Source: Symbioplanes lichenis (GTDB taxonomy: Bacteria > Actinomycetota > Actinomycetes > Mycobacteriales > Micromonosporaceae). Taken from it: a stretch of 64,000 bases of DNA. Shown here one piece after another: positions 17,979-27,377 of the stretch. The notes beneath the pieces were generated by a model that had not been told where the DNA came from, ran no database searches, and saw nothing but the letters and a program-made list of their open reading frames with translations. The stretch lies in assembly GCF_030709675.1 (NCBI RefSeq), contig NZ_JAUZQD010000001.1, positions 62,001 through 126,000 on the forward strand. The letters run 5' to 3'. Within the stretch, counting starts at the first letter, position 1, and every line of letters begins with the position of its first letter. A program made the translations under genes and the position numbers.

Positions 17979-19580
17979 TTACGCGGGGTCCAGGGCCAGG
18001 GCGTCGAAGACGTAGTTCGGGCTCAGGAACGTCGCGCCGCTGCTGCCGCTGATGGTGGCGATCGACAATGTGTTGGTGCCGGTCTTCAGGGCGGTTGCCG
18101 GGATGGTGAAGGTGTAGGTGGCGTTGACGCCGCGCCAGGTGCCTCGGGTGATGCCTCGGCTGTCGAGGTCGGCCGGGGCGGGTGAGGCGCTCGCGGGGGA
18201 GGTCCAGCCGCCGATGGTGATCTGGGGGCGGCCGCCGGCGAAGCTGCCGGTGGTGGCGATGCGGAGGCGGGCGCCGGCGGGCGGGACCGTGGTCAGCGGG
18301 AAGGTCAGGGCCAGGGGCGAGTTGACGGCCTTGAACTGGGCCATCGGCAGGGCGGCGGCATCCGCGACCGGGCCCGGCTGCCACGCGGCCATGCGGGTGT
18401 CGGACGGGTGCATCGTCTCGATCTTGTCGGCGTTGCGGAAGCCCGCGGGCGTGCCGTCGAAGGTGCCCAGCTGGAGCAGCGTGCCGGCCGCGGGCGGGTC
18501 ACCGGCCAGGGTCAGCGACGCGGTGCCGCCGGCCGTGACGGTGACGGACTTGGTGCTGCCCACGGCGAGCTCCCCGGCGTACAGGGTGGCGGTGTATGTC
18601 CCCGGCCTGATGTGGCCGATCACGAATGCGCCGCTCTTGACCGCGCCCCAGTACTGGCCGGCGGTTCCGGCCAGAGCGACCGTGCCGTCGAGCTTGCCCC
18701 GCCAGGAGCCGGTCGCGGTCCCCTGCACGGCGCCGCGCTGGGCGTCGCTCAGCAGACCCGGGATGTACGCGGACAGGAAGTCGAGGCTCCGCCCGGCCGG
18801 CGCGGCCCCGTCCGTCAGCGACATGTAATACGGTCCGTGCAGGCCCAGCCGCAGCGGCTCGGTCTGTTCGTGACCGCTGAACATGTAGTGCGTGATGTTC
18901 ACGGCCGAGCCGGTGTCATTGACCTCGATGTCGCGGAAGAACGGGCCGCCCGAGCTCATCTCGTGGCTGCCGCCGGTGAGATAGACGCCGTGGCCGTTGC
19001 CGCTCGCGCCGAAGGGCTGCTGCGTGATGAAGCGTTGCGAGCTGTAGAACTTCGACGCCGTCCGGCCGTTGCCGAAGGCGAAGACGTCCGAGCCCTCGAC
19101 GGTCGCGGTCGAGTTCGCCGTCCTCGCGGCCGCGGGCGACGTGGTGAGCAGCGACGACTTGAGGCGGGTGATGAAGCGGGCCTCGCCGGGGTTCAGGGCC
19201 TTGGTGATGTTCGTGGCCAGGTAGACGGTGTTGTCGTTCTTGCGGGCGAAGTAGTACATCGTCACGCCGATGCCGCTGTTCGCCACCGTCGTCAGCAGGG
19301 CGCCGTTGCTGAACGTCTTGCTGGTGACGGTCGCCGAGTCCCAGCCCGACTGGAACTGCCCGGCCGCCTGACCGGAGGCCGCCAGCTCGACGCCGTTGTG
19401 CTTCAGCGACGTGATGTTGCCGTTCGTGCCGTTGATGATGAAGCTCATGCCCGTACCGCTGTCGAAGCTGACGTTGGCCGCGGCCGAGGCGAGATGCTGC
19501 CGGCCGACAAGACCAGCCCCGACGAGTACGGCCGCAGCGGTGCACGAGGCGGCGATGAGTCGCGTGGATCGACGGGCCAT
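17979..19580 (-). CDS. Secreted rhamnogalacturonan lyase, PL4 family
   Basis: A 533-aa secreted protein with signal peptide MARRSTRLIAASCTAAAVLV. The order fits rhamnogalacturonate lyase B: an N-terminal beta-sandwich super-barrel (starting VSFDSGTGMSFIINGTNGNI; residues about 35-290, with GPFFRDIEV and HYMFSGHEQTEP), a fibronectin-like middle domain (IRPGTYTATLYAGELAVGS), and a C-terminal jelly-roll beginning LLQLGTFDGTPAGFRNAD and ending NYVFDALAL. It cleaves the rhamnose-galacturonate backbone of rhamnogalacturonan I by beta-elimination. Its start is 5 nt after the PL3 pectate lyase stop, so the two make a pectin-degrading operon. ATG at 19578-19580. Confidence 0.9.
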   Translation of the reverse strand: MARRSTRLIAASCTAAAVLVGAGLVGRQHLASAAANVSFDSGTGMSFIINGTNGNITSLKHNGVELAASGQAAGQFQSGWDSATVTSKTFSNGALLTTVANSGIGVTMYYFARKNDNTVYLATNITKALNPGEARFITRLKSSLLTTSPAAARTANSTATVEGSDVFAFGNGRTASKFYSSQRFITQQPFGASGNGHGVYLTGGSHEMSSGGPFFRDIEVNDTGSAVNITHYMFSGHEQTEPLRLGLHGPYYMSLTDGAAPAGRSLDFLSAYIPGLLSDAQRGAVQGTATGSWRGKLDGTVALAGTAGQYWGAVKSGAFVIGHIRPGTYTATLYAGELAVGSTKSVTVTAGGTASLTLAGDPPAAGTLLQLGTFDGTPAGFRNADKIETMHPSDTRMAAWQPGPVADAAALPMAQFKAVNSPLALTFPLTTVPPAGARLRIATTGSFAGGRPQITIGGWTSPASASPAPADLDSRGITRGTWRGVNATYTFTIPATALKTGTNTLSIATISGSSGATFLSPNYVFDALALDPA

Positions 19581-19585
19581 CGTCG

Positions 19586-21016
19586 TCAGCCCTTCGTCAC
19601 GTGGGAAGCCTTGCAGGACACGCCGTCCGGCTCGTCACCGACCTGCGTCGGCTCGCCGCTCGTGACGCCCTTGAACAGCGCGCACACGTCGGTCTTGGCC
19701 GTGTCGCCGACCAGCTTCAGGCCGTCGATGACCGCGGTGTCGCCCAGGTTCGGGTTGATGCCGACCACGGCCTTGACGGGCGCGGTGATGGTCACGTCGA
19801 GCACCTGGACGTGACGGGCGTACTGCTTCGAGCAGTTGCCGCACGAGCGGTAGAGCTTGCCGATGTTCTCGGCCTGGAAGTTCTTGATGATCATCGTGCC
19901 GGGCCCGTTGTGCTGGAACGTCTTGTCCGAGGCGCTCTTCGCGCCGCCGCCGTTGATGGTCATCGTCTGGCCGGCCGAGGTGCCCTTGAAGGTCGCGGCG
20001 TCCTCGCCCACGTCCAGCCACCAGACGTTGGTCAGCGTGCAGGTGCCGAGGCAGTGGACGCCGTCGGCGGCCGGGCTGCCCAGGATGACGTTGGAGAGGG
20101 TGGCGCCGTCGGCCAGGTCGAAGAGCGCGTCCTGACCCTCCTCCTGCCCGTCGCCGCCGAGGTCACCGGTGCCGACGAACTGGGTGTTCCCGCCGTCGAA
20201 GGAGCCGGTGATCTTCTTGGTGGCGCTGAGCTTCTCGGTCTTCGTCGCCGTCGGCCACTTGGAGGCGACCGGTGCCGCGGTGGCCGTGGGGGACGCAGTC
20301 TTGGTGGGAGAAGGCGTGGGCGACGCGGTCTTCGTGGGAGAAGGAGAAGCGGTCACGGTGGGCGTCGGCGCCGCGGCTGACGTGCTCACCTTCACGTCGT
20401 CGAAGGACGCCGACGCGGTCGTGGTGACCAGCCCGACCCGGCCCTTCGCGAACTTGGCGCCGACGGTGCCCGACGCCACCTTCACCCCGTCCGCGTACCC
20501 GGTGATCGACGAGCCGCTCACGTCCACACGCAGCGTGTGCCACGCGGTCGCGGCACTGGCCAGGGTCGCCGAGCCGAGCACGGTGACGCTCGAGCCACGT
20601 ACCTCCTCGAGCCGGACGGCACCCGGGACCAGCACCAGCCGCTCGAACTGGCTCGATCCGGTCGCGCGGGCCGCGATGCCGGCCGTACCGGCGCCGGTCA
20701 GGCTCACGGCCTTGACCCGTGCCTGCAGCGAGTAGTCCGCCCAGCCCTCGTCCCCGGCGAACATGCGCGCGAGCGCGCTGCCCGCGTTCGCCTGGCGCAG
20801 CACCTTGGTGTCGTCGGCGACGACCGACCAGCTGCCGCCGGACTTGGCCCAGCCCGAGGTGCCGCCGTCCTCGAAGGTCGCGCTCAGCGAGGTGCTGTCC
20901 GCGAACGCCGTCGCGGTGATGCCCGCCGCCGCGACCACCACGGCGGCGAACCCGCCGACCACCGCGGCGCGGCGCCGCCGCCGACCACCCGGTTGGGCCT
21001 GACCTGCGTGTGTCAT
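19586..21016 (-). CDS. Secreted pectate lyase (PL3) with N-terminal LamG-like domain
   Basis: A 476-aa secreted enzyme. After an N-terminal RRRRR and membrane/signal segment comes a beta-sandwich domain of the laminin-G/3-keto-disaccharide hydrolase type (SATFEDGGTSGWAKSGGSW to ASFDDVKV). A Pro/Thr/Ser linker made of PTPTVTASPSPTKTASPT-like repeats leads to the catalytic PL3 parallel beta-helix, marked by VWWLDVGEDAATFKG, DKTFQHNGPGTMIIKNF and YRSCGNCSKQY. It cuts polygalacturonate with Ca2+. ATG 21014-21016 with GGGAAGG upstream is preferred over the open frame to 21085. First gene of the pectin operon. Confidence 0.92.
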   Translation of the reverse strand: MTHAGQAQPGGRRRRRAAVVGGFAAVVVAAAGITATAFADSTSLSATFEDGGTSGWAKSGGSWSVVADDTKVLRQANAGSALARMFAGDEGWADYSLQARVKAVSLTGAGTAGIAARATGSSQFERLVLVPGAVRLEEVRGSSVTVLGSATLASAATAWHTLRVDVSGSSITGYADGVKVASGTVGAKFAKGRVGLVTTTASASFDDVKVSTSAAAPTPTVTASPSPTKTASPTPSPTKTASPTATAAPVASKWPTATKTEKLSATKKITGSFDGGNTQFVGTGDLGGDGQEEGQDALFDLADGATLSNVILGSPAADGVHCLGTCTLTNVWWLDVGEDAATFKGTSAGQTMTINGGGAKSASDKTFQHNGPGTMIIKNFQAENIGKLYRSCGNCSKQYARHVQVLDVTITAPVKAVVGINPNLGDTAVIDGLKLVGDTAKTDVCALFKGVTSGEPTQVGDEPDGVSCKASHVTKG

Positions 21017-21104
21017 CCGATTGCCTTCCCGATCAACTCGTCGAACGTGCATCAAGTGGCCCGCGGCGCCGGGAAGGTTGTTCAAGAGATCCTTAAGAAC
21101 GCGG

Positions 21105-21132
21105 AAGGGCCGGCGCGCGGGCGCCGGCCCTT
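21105..21132 (-). terminator. Strong hairpin after the M4 protease gene
   Basis: A perfect 12-bp stem, AAGGGCCGGCGC (21105-21116) with GCGCCGGCCCTT (21121-21132), closed by a 4-nt loop. It lies 17 nt beyond the stop of the protease gene. Only two T residues follow, so it is a GC-rich I-shaped terminator. Confidence 0.8.
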
Positions 21133-21149
21133 GTCGTGCGAGGTCGCGA

Positions 21150-22682
21150 TCAGCAGGTGGGCTCGCCCGACTGCGCCGGTACGCTCACCGCGGTCCACGC
21201 CGCCTTGACGGTGTTGAACTCGGTGCAGCTGCCCGGGTAGAGGGTCTTCGCGGCCTGCAGCGTCCAGACGCGGTACTTGAGGTACGACGAGCTGGACGTC
21301 TTCAGCAGCATGGCGTTGTACATGATCTTGATGGCCTTCTGGATGCCGAGGCCCGTGATCGTCGTGCTGTTGCACGTGGTGCTGGCCGGCTGGCCGTTGC
21401 CGCTCGTGCCCTGGGCCAGCAGGTAGAACCAGTGGTTGCCCGGGCCCGCGGCCGCGTGCACCTCGTCCGACGGCGTGCTGCTGGAGTAGCAGTTGTCGTC
21501 ACCGGCGAGCGACGGGTTGTACATGTACCGGATCGGGCCGCTGCCGACCAGGTTGACCTCCTCGCCGACCTGGTAGTCGGCCGGGTCGTTGGGGTTGGCC
21601 GCGTACGCCTCGGTGGCCGCGCCGAACGTGTCGGCGACGAACTCCTGGGTGCCGCTGCGCGAGATCCCGCCCGGGGTCTTGTCGTCGATGCCGTGGCCGA
21701 GCTCGTGCCCGACGACGTCGGCCGACGAGATCCACTTGCCGGCCGTGTTCTTGCCGATCTGGACCTGCGTGCCGTCGTAGTACGCGTTCTGGTCGTTCAG
21801 GCCCACGCGGATCGGCCACGCGCCGCCGCTGCCGTTCTGCCCGTTGCGGCCCAGCCACGCGGTCAGCATCGCGTTCTGCTTCTGCGCGACGTAGAGGGCG
21901 TCGACGCAGCCCGTCTCCTTGCTGGTGCCGACGCCGTTGCCCCACACGTTGTCCGTACCGGAGAAGGTGGTCCGGGTCGACGCGTCCTGGCAGCTCAGGT
22001 TGGTGACCGCCGGGTCTTTGAGCGAGTAGGTCGAGCCCGACTGCGTGGTGTTCAGCGACACCGAGCCGTTGATCCAGCCCGTGCCGGTGCCCGTGACGTC
22101 GGTGACGTGCTCCTCGGTACGCAGCACCTTGCCGCTCGCCGCGTCGACGTCGACGGTCAGCCGGCTGACCCCCTCGGCCGTCGTCCCGTTGATCGTCGAC
22201 TCCCAGGCCAGCGCCGCGGCGCCGCCCTCGGGCGCGACGACGACGAGCTCGGTGCCCTCGACGTTCGCGACGGTCCTCAGTTCCTTCTTCGCGACGGCCA
22301 GCGCGGCGGCCGCTGTCAGCGCCGGGGTCGTCGACAGCTCGCCGATCGCCCGGTCCTGGGCGACCGAGGTGAAGCGGGTCTGCCCGAGGGCGTCGGTCGC
22401 CACGACGAAGTCGCCGCCGCGCACCTCGAGCCCCTTGTACGTACGCTCGAACGGCGTGTAGGTGACACCGGCGGAGACGATCGCCGCCTGCTGCTGGAAG
22501 GTCTCCGCCGCGCCGGCGTGCAGCGAGGCGGGCCGGGTGGCGACGAAGGCACTGGCGGCCTTGGCCGGGTCGGCGGGCGCGGGTTTCGCACCGAGCGGGG
22601 CGGCGTGGGCCGACCCGGCGGCCAGCACCGAGGCGGCCGCGGTGGCGACACCCAGGGCGATGGCGAAGGGCTTGCGAGCCAT
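21150..22682 (-). CDS. Secreted M4 neutral metalloprotease (thermolysin-like)
   Basis: A 510-aa preproenzyme. It has a signal peptide (MARKPFAIALGVATAAASVL), a FTP/PepSY-type propeptide (about 30-195) and the peptidase M4 domain. Zinc and catalytic residues are HELGH (326-330), the third ligand Glu in GTQEFVADTFG (E347), and the catalytic His in VHAAAGPGNHWFYLL. Paired cysteines in the mature enzyme suggest disulfides. It digests extracellular protein and, next to the pectin lyases, forms part of a saprophytic secretome. ATG 22680-22682 with a GGAG-type site in the upstream CCTTCGAGGGGGGAG complement region. Confidence 0.95.
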   Translation of the reverse strand: MARKPFAIALGVATAAASVLAAGSAHAAPLGAKPAPADPAKAASAFVATRPASLHAGAAETFQQQAAIVSAGVTYTPFERTYKGLEVRGGDFVVATDALGQTRFTSVAQDRAIGELSTTPALTAAAALAVAKKELRTVANVEGTELVVVAPEGGAAALAWESTINGTTAEGVSRLTVDVDAASGKVLRTEEHVTDVTGTGTGWINGSVSLNTTQSGSTYSLKDPAVTNLSCQDASTRTTFSGTDNVWGNGVGTSKETGCVDALYVAQKQNAMLTAWLGRNGQNGSGGAWPIRVGLNDQNAYYDGTQVQIGKNTAGKWISSADVVGHELGHGIDDKTPGGISRSGTQEFVADTFGAATEAYAANPNDPADYQVGEEVNLVGSGPIRYMYNPSLAGDDNCYSSSTPSDEVHAAAGPGNHWFYLLAQGTSGNGQPASTTCNSTTITGLGIQKAIKIMYNAMLLKTSSSSYLKYRVWTLQAAKTLYPGSCTEFNTVKAAWTAVSVPAQSGEPTC

Positions 22683-22791
22683 GCGTACTCCTTCGAGGGG
22701 GGAGAAGGCTGACGCTAGTTATCGACCCGCGCCGATGAATCAGGGAAAACCCTCGCCGTGGGGATATCGAAAGACCCCTACCATCTCCGGT

Positions 22792-23595
22792 ATGTCACGA
22801 ACGGCATTGATCACCGGAGCCTCGTCCGGCATCGGCCGCGCCACGGCCGCCCTGCTCGTCGCGCGAGGCTGGACCGTCGTCGGTACGAGCAGAGCCCCGG
22901 AGAGGATTCCGCCGGACGAGCGCGTCCCCGGCGTGGAGTACGTCGCGCTCGACGTCGCCGACCCCGCCTCGGTCGAGGCCCTCGCCGGCCGCCTCAAGGA
23001 CGTCGACGCCCTGGTCAACAACGCCGGGCAGAGCCACGCCGGCCCGCTGGAGGATCTGCCCCAGGACGTGCTGCGCCGGCTCTTCGAGATCAACGTCTTC
23101 GCCCCCGTACGCCTGGCGCAGCTGGCCCTGCCCGCCATGCGCGAGCGCGGGTCGGGCCGGATCGTCATGGTCGGCTCGATGAACGCGTCGTTCCCGATGG
23201 CGTACCGGTCGCTCTACATCGCCACGAAGGCCGCGATCAAGGGCTTCGCCGAGGCCGCCCGGGCCGAGTACGCCCCGTTCGGCGTGTGGCTGACGACGGT
23301 CGAGCCCGGCTCGATCAGCACGGGCATCAGCGAGCGGCGCGTCACCGACATCGCGCCGGGCTCACCGCACCACGCCGACTACGAGACGCTGCTGGACCAC
23401 ATGCGGCGGATCGAGCGCGCGGGTCCCGTACCCGAGAAGATCGCCGAGGTCATCGTGCGCGCGCTGGAGGCCGACCGGCCCCGGCAGTTCTACGCCCTGG
23501 GCAGCGGCGCGCCGTGGGTCTTCCTGGTGCAGCGGCTGATCCCCCGGTCGCTGATGGCCAAGGCCACGAACCGCAAGTTCGGTCTGAAGCGGTGA
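22792..23595 (+). CDS. SDR family oxidoreductase
   Basis: A 267-aa classical SDR. TGASSGIG (9-16) is the cofactor loop, ALVNNAGQSH holds NNAG, VGSMNAS the catalytic Ser region and YIATK the YxxxK pair. The Arg-rich GTSRAPERIP after the second strand suggests NADP(H). ATG 22792-22794 is used because the SDR fold begins directly after (MSRTALITGAS); the open frame upstream overlaps the divergent protease gene. It is a different subfamily from the SDR at 11249: a C-terminal tail with RLIPRSLMAKATNRKFGL and no operon partner. Substrate unknown. Confidence 0.92.
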   Translation: MSRTALITGASSGIGRATAALLVARGWTVVGTSRAPERIPPDERVPGVEYVALDVADPASVEALAGRLKDVDALVNNAGQSHAGPLEDLPQDVLRRLFEINVFAPVRLAQLALPAMRERGSGRIVMVGSMNASFPMAYRSLYIATKAAIKGFAEAARAEYAPFGVWLTTVEPGSISTGISERRVTDIAPGSPHHADYETLLDHMRRIERAGPVPEKIAEVIVRALEADRPRQFYALGSGAPWVFLVQRLIPRSLMAKATNRKFGLKR

Positions 23596-23596
23596 G

Positions 23597-23700
23597 GGCC
23601 GCCGCGGTGAAGACCGGGCGGTGAAGGCCGCCGCGGTGAAGGCCGCCGCGGTGAAGGCCGCCGCGGTGACGGCCGCCGCGGTGACGGCCGCCGCGGTGAC
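23597..23700. repeat. Seven tandem 15-bp repeats
   Basis: Starting one base after the SDR stop, the unit GGCCGCCGCGGTGAA recurs at 23597, 23626, 23641, 23656, 23671 and 23686, with one degenerate 14-nt copy at 23612. The last three copies end GAC instead of GAA. The array reaches to within 2 nt of the NlpC/P60 gene stop, so it fills the whole gap between two convergent genes. Confidence 0.92.
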
Positions 23701-23702
23701 GC

Positions 23703-24248
23703 TCAGCCGGTGATGCGGTGGTAGCGGTAGACGGCGTAGCCCACCCGTTTCGCGCGGGGCAGCGACACCACCTTCCGCCGCATCCCGTCGGCGCTCCCGC
23801 TCTGCTCGATCACCCACACCCGCGTGCGCGTGCGGTCGGCCCACGCCTGAACCAGCTGTACGTGCTCCCCGGCCCGGTTCCACGGCATGAGCAACAACAG
23901 AGCGTCGCCGCGCCGGAGCTCCCGCCACGGCACCCGGCCCGCCACGCTCGGCAGCTCCCAGGTGACGAGCGCCCGCCCCTGCCGGCGCGGATCGAGCGCC
24001 CACGCCATCGACACGAACCCCGAACAGTCCGGCCGATAGCGGCGCCCCCGGTTCACGTCCCACCGAGCGTTCGCGTTGTTCTGCGAGTAGCTCAGATCCC
24101 GCCGCAACCAGTCCGCCGCCCGCCGCATCACCGCGTCCCGGCTGATCGTCCCGCCGTAAACGACAGCAGCCCGCGCCGGCACGGCAGGCACGAGCACGGC
24201 GGCCACTGCGATCGCGGCAACCAGGCGCCGCACCCCCCGGACAGTCAC
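23703..24248 (-). CDS. Secreted NlpC/P60-like (CHAP-type) protein
   Basis: About 181 aa with an N-terminal signal segment (VRRLVAAIAVAAVLVPAVPARA). The likely catalytic Cys is in DCSGFVSMAW, and the His in GEHVQLVQAW, giving the Cys/His order of NlpC/P60 papain-like cell-wall peptidases or amidases. RRGDALLLL before the His is the usual strand of this fold. The start is unsure: GTG at 24246-24248 gives a proper signal peptide; the frame stays open to 24287. It lies convergent with the SDR gene. A plant-type pectin or wall role is unproven; a distant amidase role is also possible. Confidence 0.75.
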   Translation of the reverse strand: MTVRGVRRLVAAIAVAAVLVPAVPARAAVVYGGTISRDAVMRRAADWLRRDLSYSQNNANARWDVNRGRRYRPDCSGFVSMAWALDPRRQGRALVTWELPSVAGRVPWRELRRGDALLLLMPWNRAGEHVQLVQAWADRTRTRVWVIEQSGSADGMRRKVVSLPRAKRVGYAVYRYHRITG

Positions 24249-24406
24249 CGGTCCACCATGCCGGAGCAGCCCCGCGCGACGTGGCAAAACCGGCGAACTG
24301 TCCGCCTCGCGCCCGGAGTTGATCTTCCGTACTCCTGATCGTTGTGTGATGGTCTCCTCAGGACGTGACAGTGACCTGAATCCATGTCGAAGCAGTGAGG
24401 GAACGC

Positions 24407-27301
24407 ATGCCTGGGTGGAGTAGTGGACGCGCCGTGCGGCGGGGGCTCGTGGCCGCCGGCGCGCTGGTGCTGATGTCGTCGACGGCGGCCGTCGCGGGGC
24501 CGAAGGAGATCTCGGCGTTCGACGCCGTGAACCAGTTCATCGGCACCGAGCTGGACCAGACACAGAACAAGAGCAACGACGCGTACGGCAACACCTTCCC
24601 CGGGGCCGCGGTGCCCTTCGGCATGGTGCAGCCGAGCCCGACCACCTGGGCCGAGGGCAACGCCAACGTGGGGCAGAAGGGCGGCTACGAGTACACCGCC
24701 TCGCTGATCCGCGGCTTCGGCCTGACCCGTTACCAGGGCACCGGGTGCACCGGACGGTTCGGTGGCTACGAGTTCCCGACCATCCCGTACGCGGGCGAGC
24801 TGACCGGCGGCGTGCTGCCGTCGAGCCCCGCGACGACCATCAAGGACTACTACCTGCCGTTCAGCCACGCCAACGAGGAGTCCCAGCCCGGGTACTACTC
24901 CGTGGAGACTGACAACGGTGTCAGGACCGAGCTGACGGCCACCGCGCGGACCTCGGTGAGCCGGTTCGACTTCCCGAAGAGCGGCGACTCGTCGCTGATC
25001 CTCGACGTGTCCGGGCCCAACAACCGGACGTTCGGCAGCGAGGTCACGATCGACCCGGCGACGCGTACGGTGTCGGGCTGGATGTACGGCACGGACGTCT
25101 GCGACGTGGGCAACCTCTACAAGGCCTACTTCTCGACCACGTACGACAAGCCGTTCGAGTCGTACGGCACGTGGACCGACGACACGCTCACCGCGGGGTC
25201 GGCGCACGCGCTGAAGAGCACCACGGACACCGGGGTCGACTACCGCCACGACACCGGCGCGTGGATCACGTTCAAGCAGGGATCGAAGGTCGTCGCCAAG
25301 ACCGGCTTCAGCTACACCAGCGTCGCCAACGCGGCCCTCAACCGGGACACCGAGGTCGGCCGGGACGGCTTCAACGACGTCAAGCACGACGCCAAGGACC
25401 TGTGGGAGGACGCCCTCGGCACGATCGACGCCGACGGCGGCAGCACCGAGCAGCGGACGAAGTTCTACACCGCGCTCTACCACGCCTTCATGAACCCGAA
25501 CGTGCGCGACGACGTCAACGGCCAGTACGTGGGCTTCGACGACAAGGTGCACACGGTCGACAAGGGTCACCACTTCTACAAGAACATCAACTTCCCGGGC
25601 TCGGGGTGGGACGGCTACCGCAGCCAGGTGCAGCTGGTGGCGCTGACGTTCCCGCGGGTCGCGACCGACATCAACCGGTCGATCGTGGCGCTCACCCAGC
25701 AGAAGGGCTCGTGGGCGCCGGGCGCCGCGCGCATGCAGGGCGACAACTACCAGGTCATCCTGGCCACGCTCGACGACATGGGCGCAACCGACTACGACCG
25801 GGCCGCCGCGCTCGCCTCGATGAAGGCGACCCAGGTCCTCCCGGCGACGAAGACTTCCCGGTCGGACGGCTACCAGTACTTCTCGACCGGCCTGATCGAG
25901 AACGCCAAGGGCGACTTCGCGACCTCGCGCGTGCTCGAGTACTCGATCGACGACTTCGCCATCGCGCAGATGGCGCAGCGGCTCGGCGACCGGGCCGCGT
26001 ACGACTTCTTCGCCGCCCGCTCGCAAAGCTGGATGAACGTCTTCGACCCGCAGTCGAAGCACATCCTGCCGCGCTCGCGGAACGGCTTCGACCGCACGTT
26101 CGACCTGCGCGTCCGTGACGACTCGGCCGGCCGCGGGCAGTTCAACCAGTCGACCGGTTACCAGTACGGCTGGCTCGTCCCGCACAACCTGTCGACGCTG
26201 ATCGCCGCGCGGGGCGGGGTCGCCGCGTCGACCGCCGCCCTCGACACGCTGATGGCGCAGCTCGACGCCGGGGCGTACACCCAGACCGGCAACTACCTGT
26301 CCAACCAGCCGGCCTTCGGCACGCCGTGGGTCTACAACTGGCTGCAGGCGCCGGCCAAGGGCACCGACGTGCTCTACCGCGCGGTGACCGAGATGTACGA
26401 CACGACGCCGTCCGGCCTGCCCGGCAACGACGACACGGGCGCGCTGAGCGCCTGGTACGTCTTCGCCAACCTGGGCTTCTACCCGGCGATCTACGGCACC
26501 GGCGACCTCGTGATCAGCGCGCCCATGTTCGACAAGATCGTCATCGCACCGGTCGGTGGCCCCAAGCTGAAGATCAACGCCTCCGGCGTGCAGTCCGGCG
26601 CCCGGTACGTCACCGGCCTGCGCGTGAACGGCAAGGCGCAGACGGCGTCGTGGCTGGACAGCTCCGTCGCGCGGACGGGCGGCACCCTCGACTTCGCCAT
26701 GAAGTCCACGGCCGGCTCGTGGGGCACCGGCGCCGCGGACGTCCCGCCGTCCTACACCGACGGCGCCGACGCCCGGAACAACGCCGGCACCACGCCCGAC
26801 GGGCAGGGCAACCTCGGCTCACTGGACTTGAGCGACTGGTCGCTGTCCCGTACCACCCTGGCCGCGCAGGGCGTCACGCCCGGCGCGACCGTGCCGGGCA
26901 CCGCGTTCACGTGGCCGTCGGCCGCGCCCGGCACGCCCGACAACTGGATCCCGCACGGCCAGAAGGTCCCGGTCGGCCGGGTCGGCTCGACCGTCTCGTT
27001 CCTCGGCCTGTCGACCAACGGGCCCGCCGCCGGCACGGCCGTGGTCACCTACACGGACGGCACGACCCAGGACGTCGCCTTCGCCCTGAGCGACTGGGCG
27101 GCCAACCCGGTCGCGGGTGAGACGGCGGTCGTCACGCTCGCCGGCCGCAACAACGCCAACGGCACGGCCGGCACCGGCACGTTCCGGATCTTCGCGTCGC
27201 CGGCGGTGGCGCTCGACCCGGCGAAGACGGTCGCCACGGTCACCCTGCCGCAGTCCACCGACAAGGGCATCATGCACATTTTCGACGTGGCGGTGAGCTG
27301 A
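24407..27301 (+). CDS. Secreted GH92 alpha-mannosidase
   Basis: A 964-aa secreted GH92 glycoside hydrolase, the family of Ca2+-dependent alpha-1,2- and related mannosidases. After a signal peptide (RRGLVAAGALVLMSSTAAVAG) the N-terminal beta-sandwich opens with VNQFIGT and GNTFPGAAVPFGMVQPSP, hallmarks of the family; the (alpha/alpha)6 domain includes LYHAFMNPN, FPGSGWDGYRSQ and GLPGNDDTGALSAWYVF. A C-terminal module (about 790-964) with LDLSDWSLSR and a final FDVAVS looks like an NPCBM/beta-sandwich accessory domain. ATG 24407-24409 with GAGGGAA upstream is chosen over GTG 24395. Likely acts on fungal or plant mannans or N-glycans. Confidence 0.93.
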   Translation: MPGWSSGRAVRRGLVAAGALVLMSSTAAVAGPKEISAFDAVNQFIGTELDQTQNKSNDAYGNTFPGAAVPFGMVQPSPTTWAEGNANVGQKGGYEYTASLIRGFGLTRYQGTGCTGRFGGYEFPTIPYAGELTGGVLPSSPATTIKDYYLPFSHANEESQPGYYSVETDNGVRTELTATARTSVSRFDFPKSGDSSLILDVSGPNNRTFGSEVTIDPATRTVSGWMYGTDVCDVGNLYKAYFSTTYDKPFESYGTWTDDTLTAGSAHALKSTTDTGVDYRHDTGAWITFKQGSKVVAKTGFSYTSVANAALNRDTEVGRDGFNDVKHDAKDLWEDALGTIDADGGSTEQRTKFYTALYHAFMNPNVRDDVNGQYVGFDDKVHTVDKGHHFYKNINFPGSGWDGYRSQVQLVALTFPRVATDINRSIVALTQQKGSWAPGAARMQGDNYQVILATLDDMGATDYDRAAALASMKATQVLPATKTSRSDGYQYFSTGLIENAKGDFATSRVLEYSIDDFAIAQMAQRLGDRAAYDFFAARSQSWMNVFDPQSKHILPRSRNGFDRTFDLRVRDDSAGRGQFNQSTGYQYGWLVPHNLSTLIAARGGVAASTAALDTLMAQLDAGAYTQTGNYLSNQPAFGTPWVYNWLQAPAKGTDVLYRAVTEMYDTTPSGLPGNDDTGALSAWYVFANLGFYPAIYGTGDLVISAPMFDKIVIAPVGGPKLKINASGVQSGARYVTGLRVNGKAQTASWLDSSVARTGGTLDFAMKSTAGSWGTGAADVPPSYTDGADARNNAGTTPDGQGNLGSLDLSDWSLSRTTLAAQGVTPGATVPGTAFTWPSAAPGTPDNWIPHGQKVPVGRVGSTVSFLGLSTNGPAAGTAVVTYTDGTTQDVAFALSDWAANPVAGETAVVTLAGRNNANGTAGTGTFRIFASPAVALDPAKTVATVTLPQSTDKGIMHIFDVAVS

Positions 27302-27306
27302 CGCCC

Positions 27307-27342
27307 GAACGCCGCCGGGACCATCGCGTCCCGGCGGCGTTC
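27307..27342 (+). terminator. Stem-loop after GH92 gene
   Basis: A perfect 14-bp stem GAACGCCGCCGGGA (27307-27320) / TCCCGGCGGCGTTC (27329-27342) with an 8-nt loop, 5 nt after the GH92 stop codon. Confidence 0.85.
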
Positions 27343-27377
27343 CGCCGGTCCCCGCACCGGCGGATAGGCTGGCCGGC

